From contig JAFEKR010000030.1 in NCBI GenBank assembly GCA_019022495.1, positions 186,001-250,000 on the forward strand: 64,000 nucleotides of DNA. Reading direction: 5' to 3'. Of this stretch, positions 56,726-64,000 are shown in pieces. Each line of letters opens with the position of its first letter. The first letter of the stretch is position 1. This DNA is from Epichloe hybrida. Its lineage: Eukaryota; Ascomycota; Sordariomycetes; Hypocreales; Clavicipitaceae. The notes beneath the pieces were generated by a model. The model was not told where the DNA came from. It made no database searches and was given only the letters and a program-made list of their open reading frames with translations. The translations under genes and the position numbers were made by a program.

Positions 56726-58591
56726 TGCTACCCCCCTAATATATAATTATCCTTAATTAATAAGAGCTGCTTAGCTAGTGCGTATATACTACGTATAACC
56801 TATAGTAATACCTATGTTACTAGCTATACTATTAGTGCGTGGTATTATATCTGCTTTAAATAATAAGACAGATATTATAGGGTCCTAGGTAATCTTTCTT
56901 ATAACCTCTAGATTATAAATAGCTATATACTTGCTGCTTTATTACCTCTAATATGTATACCTCTATTTAGTAAGTTATTAGCACTAAGTAAATAGGCTAC
57001 CTATATTAAATTTTATAATTAGGTTAAATAGATAAGGTAACACACGCTATTTAAAATAAATAACTTCTTATCTAATATTAGGGATATTATATTAATCTTA
57101 CTAGGAGTTCGTAGCTAGCATACGTATCTACTAGTACCAGCCGTAACTATAAATATTATAATTCCTAGATTAGCTATATATAGTGTGTAAATCACTTAGG
57201 GGTCTAGGGCTAATATAAAAGAGGCTTACTTTCCCTTACTTCCATATACTTTTCTTCCCTTTATATTCTCCCTTAGTATTATAAGTTACCCTTACCTATA
57301 AGCTAGTAGCTTTATAGCTTCTCTTACAGTAGTTACTAATATCTTATAGCGTTACTTTATTATTTATATTTACCCTTATCTAAAACATTTAAATTCTCTT
57401 AAATACTAAAAGGTTAGTTACTTATCTTTTACTTATAAGTTTCTTATAGTATATTACTACTAACTTACTAGTAATTAATAATATCTTTAACACAAGCTAC
57501 TACTCTACTATTACTACCTCTCTTTAGTAAGAAGAATTCCTTAATATCTCCTTTAAAGTCTCCTAGTAAGAAGTATATAGCTTTAAAAATCTTAATATAA
57601 GTATAATATCTTTACCTCCTAGCGCTTACCTTACTAACTTATAGCTAGTAATACTAGTAAAACAAAGATTTCTTATATTTACTATATATAGTAAGTTATA
57701 ATATAAGCTATTATACTTAAAGATAGCAATAGTGTAAAGCTATAATATATTATTAAGGGCAAATCTATCCTAACCTAATATAATAATTCTCTAAGTATAA
57801 CTTTACTACTATCTTACTATATATTACTCCTAACTTATATAAATAACTTAATAAAATACGCTTATTATACGCATGATAATAAGGACTATACTAAGGTTTA
57901 TCCTCCTTTTCTTAATACTAATATATATACTAATATACTACTAGTATCTTACTTAGTTTACCTAGTTATACTATATGCTCTTTAAGCGTATTAATACTTA
58001 TAGTAATCCTAAAGATAATCTATACTTTCTTAATAATATATATATCTTTTATTTCTATAACTTAGTTATTACTAACATACTACTAGTATCTAATACACGT
58101 AAAGCGTAAACTTTATAATATACTCCTAACTACTAAAAATACTAATAAGTATAGTTAGGTAAGGTAAGCATAACTTATAGTAGAAGTTACACGCAAGGCT
58201 AATAATAATAAATAAGTTACTATATTACTACTTAATAATACTATTAATCTAGAAGTCTAGATTAATATTTCTAATAGCTTATATTTTATTACATAAAACC
58301 TTCTATCTATATATATTTCTACGCTCTAGTTTATAGCTTTACTAACTTACTAGTAGCTTACTATTAATGCGTTTACGCTTCCTACTTATATTAGGCTACT
58401 AGACCTCCCTAGTAAGCTTTATATATATATATATAAGGAGGGGGATTTCTCTAATAATAAGGATAAATCCTCTGCCTTTATTATTATAGCTAATACTACT
58501 AAGGAACAGGTAGGTAATGTATTAATAAGGTAATTAGTGTGAAGTAGCTGCAAGTTAGGTTATTTAAAGTTTAAGAAATTATCTAGATTTT
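56726..58591 (-). other. Gypsy-1 copy D 3' segment of undetermined coding capacity
   Basis: It is the uninterrupted counterpart of the segment split by copy B in copy A. It agrees in length with copy A, and differs by one base from B and C, in the interval near 57610 (GCGCTAGGAGGTAAAG on the minus strand). No domain recognised. Confidence 0.5.
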
Positions 58592-61500
58592 TTTTGTATA
58601 TTACTGCTACTATCTAAACTCTACTAAATACACCTTTATAACCATAAACTAGCTACTTAATTACTACTTATAATCCTTAATAATATCTATTATAATAAAA
58701 TCTCTTTTCTTTACCTAAGAATTCTCTAAAGTATTATAACCCTTCTATTTAACTAAATACTTCTAACATCTCCTATTATAGTAATATAATATAATTCTTT
58801 TAACTTTAAACTCCTACTTATTATCTATAACATTCTCTTATAGTAAGGATATATTTTCTATACTAGATAGGTCCCTTATAAATAGTTTAAGATTAGTAAT
58901 ATTAAAAATATTATATAGTTATATTCTAAGTAGTAGCTTTAATTAATATACTAATCCATAAGTGCTAATTACCTTCTTGATTTTATAAGGGCTTAGATAC
59001 TTTATACTTAGCTTCCTACTAGGTTACTATAAGTTAATATTCTTTATAAATAATAAAATATAGTTACTTACTTTAAACTTTATTAGGGTCTATTTCTTAT
59101 TATAGTACCTTATGTACTAGGCTTATAAGTTACTTAAAAGCTACTTAATTACTATATGTCTATCTCTTAGCATAGTAATATAAGTCTTTACTTAGTTATT
59201 TACTATAGGAATATCCGTAACTACTTACTATAGTCCCTTAGGGTTATAGCCTTATAGTGCCTTAGCTAGGGTATAGCTATAAGTTAAGTAAACGCTTATA
59301 TTATATATAAACTATGCTATTAAAAGGTTATTAGCCTATTTAGTTTAATTAAAGTAAGTAAAGGCTCTTAAATAATGCTTTAAAACTTAGTTTAAATATT
59401 TTATTTAACTATCTATTTACAAGTAAAACATAGTGCTTAGTTATTACTTAGTTATAATAAGATAGTAAAAGGTTATCTAAAACCTGCTAGTAAAAGTTAA
59501 ACTATAGTTTATAATAATACCTTCTAGGGCACTATAATCCCTAAAAACATACTCTAGGAATATAGTAGCTAACCTATCGCTAGTTATTTATATTAAAATA
59601 GGGATATAAATACTGTATTTTATAAAACGGTTTATAATAACTAAGATCGTATTGTAGGTCTAATTTACGTCTTTCATAGGTAGTAGCCCCATGATAAAAT
59701 CTATTAATAATTCTTAAAAAGGCCGATTAGGCACTAGCAGTATAGCTAGCTTACTATAAGGTTTATAGTGCCTTAGCTTTAAAGTCTAATAGCTTACATA
59801 AGTTTACATATATAACTTAGTGTCTTTCTTTATTATTAGCTAGTAATACTAACTTATAATCTAATAGAGGGTTTTGCTAACTCCCTAGTAGCTTACTACT
59901 AGGTTATTATAGGTAAGTAGTAAAATTTCCTTTCTTATACCTACTAGAATAAAAACTCTATTTTAAAACATTAATAGCTTAGAGGGCCTAATAAACTATA
60001 TCTATAATGCTTTAAGGTTACTACTTTTAAGTAGCTTCCTATAACCTATAGTAAAGTTATTACCTTACTATACTTAAAATAATATAACTTAAATTAAAGT
60101 CTTTAATTCTATATATATAGGACACATGTTATATGTAAACTTAGAAGAGGTTTACTAGACTACTTATATTCTTACTATAACACTACTATAAGTAGCTAGC
60201 TTATAGTATACTTTTAGACTTATAGATAAATTATAGCTAAGTAGTGTTTTAAGGGGGCGCTTACACTACTTACTAACTACTAACCTAGCTAGACTCCTAA
60301 CCTATAGGCTTGCTAGACTTATAGAAACATTAATAAACACAGATAAGGTATAACCTTACTACTTATAATTAGCGGACCTAGCTAGCGTACTACTTATAGG
60401 CTTTATAAGACTATTAGGTTCCTTAATAATATAATTAAGTTATATCTTCTTAAACCCTTAGAGGCTAGTGTAGCCCTTATAGTGTTCTTATAATAAACTA
60501 TTAGCTATGCTAAGTAATATAATCTTAGGACTTATAACTATACTATTACTTATATAGTATTCCTATTACTTAGTATTTATAAACTTAGATAAGAAGCTAG
60601 GTAGCTATAAGGATATAGCCTTTGCCTTATACTTCTTACTAATATAATCTACTCTTCTTAATAAGGTATTAGCAGGATTTAACTTACTTATATAATATTT
60701 AATCCTAAAATTAAATAAATAAAGCTTATCTAACACTATTACCTACCTACTAGTTAGCTTTAGCTTTATAGCTAGGTACTTATAGTTTAGATAGTTTATT
60801 ATAACTATAATCTAATAAGTTAAATACATAGGTAATATCTCTAGGCTTAAAATACCTCTTAAATTACTAATAACTTAGCATCTAGGGTTAAGTAGTAAAG
60901 TTTAATATTAGTTAACTTCCTTAAAAAATACATTACTAGGTGCTAGCTACCTAGCACTAATATTATAAGTATAGCTCTAATTACATAACTAAATGCGTCT
61001 ATCTTTACTCTTAGTAAATAAAGTAAGTTAAAGTGCACTAAAATTAGTGCCTCCTAGAACTTCTTCTAGAGTTCTTTAAACACTATAAGTTTACTAGGCT
61101 TTACCTTAAACTTTACTAGTTAGACACTATTTAGATAGTTTATTAGTAGGACTACTACCTTACTATACTATTTTATAAAATATTAGTAAAACCTTATAAA
61201 CCTAAGGAATAATTAAATATTAAACATACTACTAGGTATTAGCTAGGTTATAATAGCTTTAACCTACGATAGTTTTATCTTAATACCTTTCTTAAATATA
61301 ATAAAACCTAGGAACTTTACCTTTATAACTAAAAATTAGTACTTTTTAAGGTTAACATAAAGGTCCGTATCCTAAAGTTACTCTAGCACCCTTTTAACAT
61401 ACTCTATATGTCTTATAGGGTTACTACTATATATTAAGGTATTATTAAGGTAAATAATATAGAGTTTATCTATAAGCCCCTTAAGAGCATTATTAATATA

Positions 61501-63972
61501 TTCCTAAAAAGTAGCTAGCGCATTTACTAACCTAAATAGTATTATAAGATATTTAAAGTGCCTACAGTAGCAATAGAATACTATCTTCTACTTATTACCC
61601 TTATAGATACATAGCTAGTAGTATGCCTCTTAAAGATTTAGTAACATGAAAATCGTTATACCTACTAGTTAATTAAGGATTTCAGAGATTAGTAACAAAG
61701 GGGCCTTATTTTTAATAGTAATCCTATTAAGGCCCCTATAATTCACATAAAGCCTTAATTTCCCTGATTTTTTTAGGACAAATAAAATTAGCGCTCCTAC
61801 TAGGCTTATTAATCTTCTAATTCACCCTTTCTCCTACGCACTTACTAGGTACTCCCTAAGCACTTCTAGCTTTTTTTTAGCTAGGTTATATATAGGTCCC
61901 TAGGGTAGTTATTTTCCCTTTTCTAATTTAATTACATAAGTATAACTACCTAATTCTAGGAGCTTACTAGCTAGCTCCTTTAAAAACATATTTACGAATT
62001 CCACGTACTCTTCTAGAATTTACTATAGGGGCATGTTACTATCTATCTCTTATATAAATACTACTAATTCTTCGTAAAACACTACCTAGAGTACTATTAT
62101 GCTTTTTAGTTTTTTCTTCTTTAATATATAGGTATATTTTACTACTATTACTATAACTATACTATAACTTAAGTTATTACTTACTATATTACCTATTAAT
62201 AAATTTTATTAGTATTTTCTTTTATTACCTCTAGGTTAACTACCTTAATCTTTAGTAACACTAGTAATAGCATAATAAAAGATTACTTTACTACCTTACG
62301 TAGTTATTACTTACCTACTATAAAAGTAATATAATCTTAGGTTATTAAAAACCTCTAGAAACCTTACTTCTAGTCTATTACTATAGGTTTATACTCTAGG
62401 GTCTAGTCTATCCCTAGGAGCATTCCCTCTCTTATATTAGTAATATAGTAGCTAACTTAGTAAACCTTTATATAGCCTATACTATCTTTTACCTTAACTA
62501 GTCTATATAGGATTCCTTAGTATAGGATCTTATCCTTACTTACGCTTTCTAGTATTATCTCTGTTTTTTCTATGTTCTTCTAATTCTATTTTAATAATAA
62601 TTTAAGGTAAATTATTAAATATTCTATACCTATATTAAATAGCGCTAGCACTACTAACTAGTAGTTATCTTACTATAAGGATACCTATATTCTTATTCTC
62701 TTATTCATAGGTTTTTCTATAGTAAGACTATTATCCTAGGCCTAAGCTAAACTAATTAAAATCTTATTTAAGTCTAAGGTTTTATTACTATTATTCTTAT
62801 ACTTCTTAGTAATATACCTATTACTTTTATAGATTAAGTAGTTTACTATGTTATATCTATTTACACTATATCTAGGGCTACTATATTTATAGCACTTAAA
62901 TAGTCTCTAGCCTATACTAGGTTACTATAAGCTTTGCTATAAGTTATTTATAAGGGAGCTAAAGCGTTATCTCTTATTACTCCTACCCTCCTTATTATAA
63001 TTTCTATTATAATTACTTAATATAAATATTATTATAACTTTAGCCTTTTTTCCTTAACCCTATAGGTAACTCTAAGATATTAGAAACTCTTAGCTAACTA
63101 TATACTTTCTTATAGCATTATTTAAGCTATTTAGAAAAATTACTATTCTTAAGTATATAGGGATTTAGTTAGGTAATTTTACTTTTACCTTTATTTAAAG
63201 TCTTAGGAAAGATTAAAAAGACTAATTACTTTTTTACCTAAGATTTAGTAGTGTCCTAGTGGCTTCTAAGCACTATATATCTTTATTTATTACTCTAGTG
63301 TTTAGCTAGGATATAAATCTATCCTAGGTATAAGCTAAGTAATTAACTAACCTATTTACTATTATATAATATATTTACTATTACTTTATATTATTAGCTA
63401 AGTAGCTACTAGTATATACTACCTTTATTTTATTATCCTAAAAGGTTCTTAAGTCTAGCTTAAATAGTATATTTAAATCTACTAGGTATACTTATAAATT
63501 CTTATAAGTGTTACCTTTATACACAGGTACCTTATACTATATCTTAATAAAGCTTTATAAGTATATATTTACTATAAACTTAGTATTAGGTAGGAAATCT
63601 AGGAATAGGGGAATTCTCTATATATTTATCTAAGGGGTAATTATAAGTTCTTTACCTAATCTAGCTAATTATAGGTTTACTTCTATTTCCTTAAGCTATA
63701 CTTCTATATCTAAGATCTCCTTTCTTATATAGGCATTTCATAGCTTAGCTTATATAACCTTATATTACCTCTATAACTTATCTAGATTATTATTATTACT
63801 AGATTTAGTATTATTACTTTAGTTAGGTAATATCTACTATACTCTCTTATATTCTATAGTTAGGGTGTTTTAGTTATTACCTAAGCGCTAAAGAGTTAGG
63901 GCTTTCTTACTAGGTAGTATAGGTGTGTGTTAGGTAAATATTCTATAGCTTCTTTATATTTAAATCTAGCTA
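58592..63972 (-). pseudogene. Gypsy-1 copy D gag-pol, RIP-degraded
   Basis: It mirrors copies A-C: chromodomain about 58690-58770, integrase about 59300-59720, RT with the YLNN box near 61424-61450, protease near 62610-62660 and gag knuckle near 62855-62895. Stops on the minus strand are TAA/TAG. It gives a fourth independent mutated copy for rebuilding a family consensus computationally. Confidence 0.85.
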
Positions 63973-64000
63973 ATAGTTTATTTTCCCTAAAGGGTTTAAG

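Larger units (their letters stand above)
53739..64000 (+). mobile_element. CopA2: second CopA copy, 5' part only, interrupted by a MITE and Gypsy-1 copy D
   Basis: The LTR starts TGTTAAAAATAAGAC after ATAGT (candidate TSD, 53734-53738). The sequence follows CopA1 through PBS, leader, gag and into the protease, and is cut at 56458 by Gypsy-1 copy D. Its 3' half and second LTR lie right of the window. It is more mutated in gag-pol than CopA1: the protease reads N-I-G in place of the D-T-G of CopA1. Confidence 0.9.
56459..64000 (-). mobile_element. Gypsy-1 copy D on minus strand, 5' LTR beyond the window
   Basis: The 3' LTR (56459-56725) is followed leftward-to-rightward by the polypurine tract, the undetermined segment, chromodomain, integrase, RT, protease and gag. 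The last bases (CTAAAGGGTTTAAG) correspond to the first bases after the 5' LTR in copy B (about 2800-2815), so nearly the entire internal region is present. The candidate left TSD is TATAC (56454-56458). Confidence 0.92.

Overview
The window looks like an AT-rich, transposon-filled block from a filamentous ascomycete (Pezizomycotina). I found no intact host gene. Almost all sequence belongs to retrotransposons and non-autonomous DNA transposons that carry the signature of repeat-induced point mutation (RIP). Coding frames can still be followed for kilobases, but they are riddled with TAA/TAG stops where Gln or Trp codons are expected. Catalytic Asp codons read Asn, TGA stops are rare, and TpA is everywhere. 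Long ORFs are therefore scarce, and most short ORFs are shadows.

The layout is a nest that can be resolved from target-site duplications (TSDs). A minus-strand Ty3/Gypsy relic (Gypsy-3, visible at 50326-52560) received a plus-strand Ty3/Gypsy chromovirus (Gypsy-2, window start to 50325). Gypsy-2 was split twice. Inside its gag/protease, at 1402-17034, sits a minus-strand copy (A) of a second chromovirus family (Gypsy-1), itself interrupted by a plus-strand copy B (2525-10343). Upstream of its reverse transcriptase, at 17579-45484, sits a non-autonomous hAT element (hAT-3). hAT-3 holds a Ty1/Copia element (CopA1, 17845-44432). CopA1 was hit by three things: a tRNA-derived SINE-like insert at its primer-binding site, which carries hAT-1 (18767-20956), which carries a TA-target MITE (19636-19929); Gypsy-1 copy C (21304-29122) in its leader; and hAT-2 (29447-38614) in gag, which carries a second Copia family, CopB (30877-37641). 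The deepest chain is Gypsy-3 > Gypsy-2 > hAT-3 > CopA1 > SINE > hAT-1 > MITE, seven levels.

Right of 52.56 kb the composition becomes more balanced (to 53.74 kb) with two weak coding remnants that I cannot identify. A second CopA copy (CopA2, from 53739) follows. A Mutator-like MITE interrupts its 5' LTR (53878-54301). Gypsy-1 copy D (56459 to window end, minus strand) interrupts its protease region. The window stops just before copy D's 5' LTR.

No element appears able to move. The best preserved are CopA1 (protease D-T-G and an integrase D-D-E triad still readable, but reverse transcriptase YVNN and many stops) and CopB. The least explained pieces are the ~1.9-kb segment between chromodomain and 3' LTR in every Gypsy-1 copy, the SINE/PPT/mini-LTR chimera at the CopA1 primer-binding site, the hAT family with interchangeable microsatellite-like ends, and the unidentified sequence at 52.57-53.74 kb.
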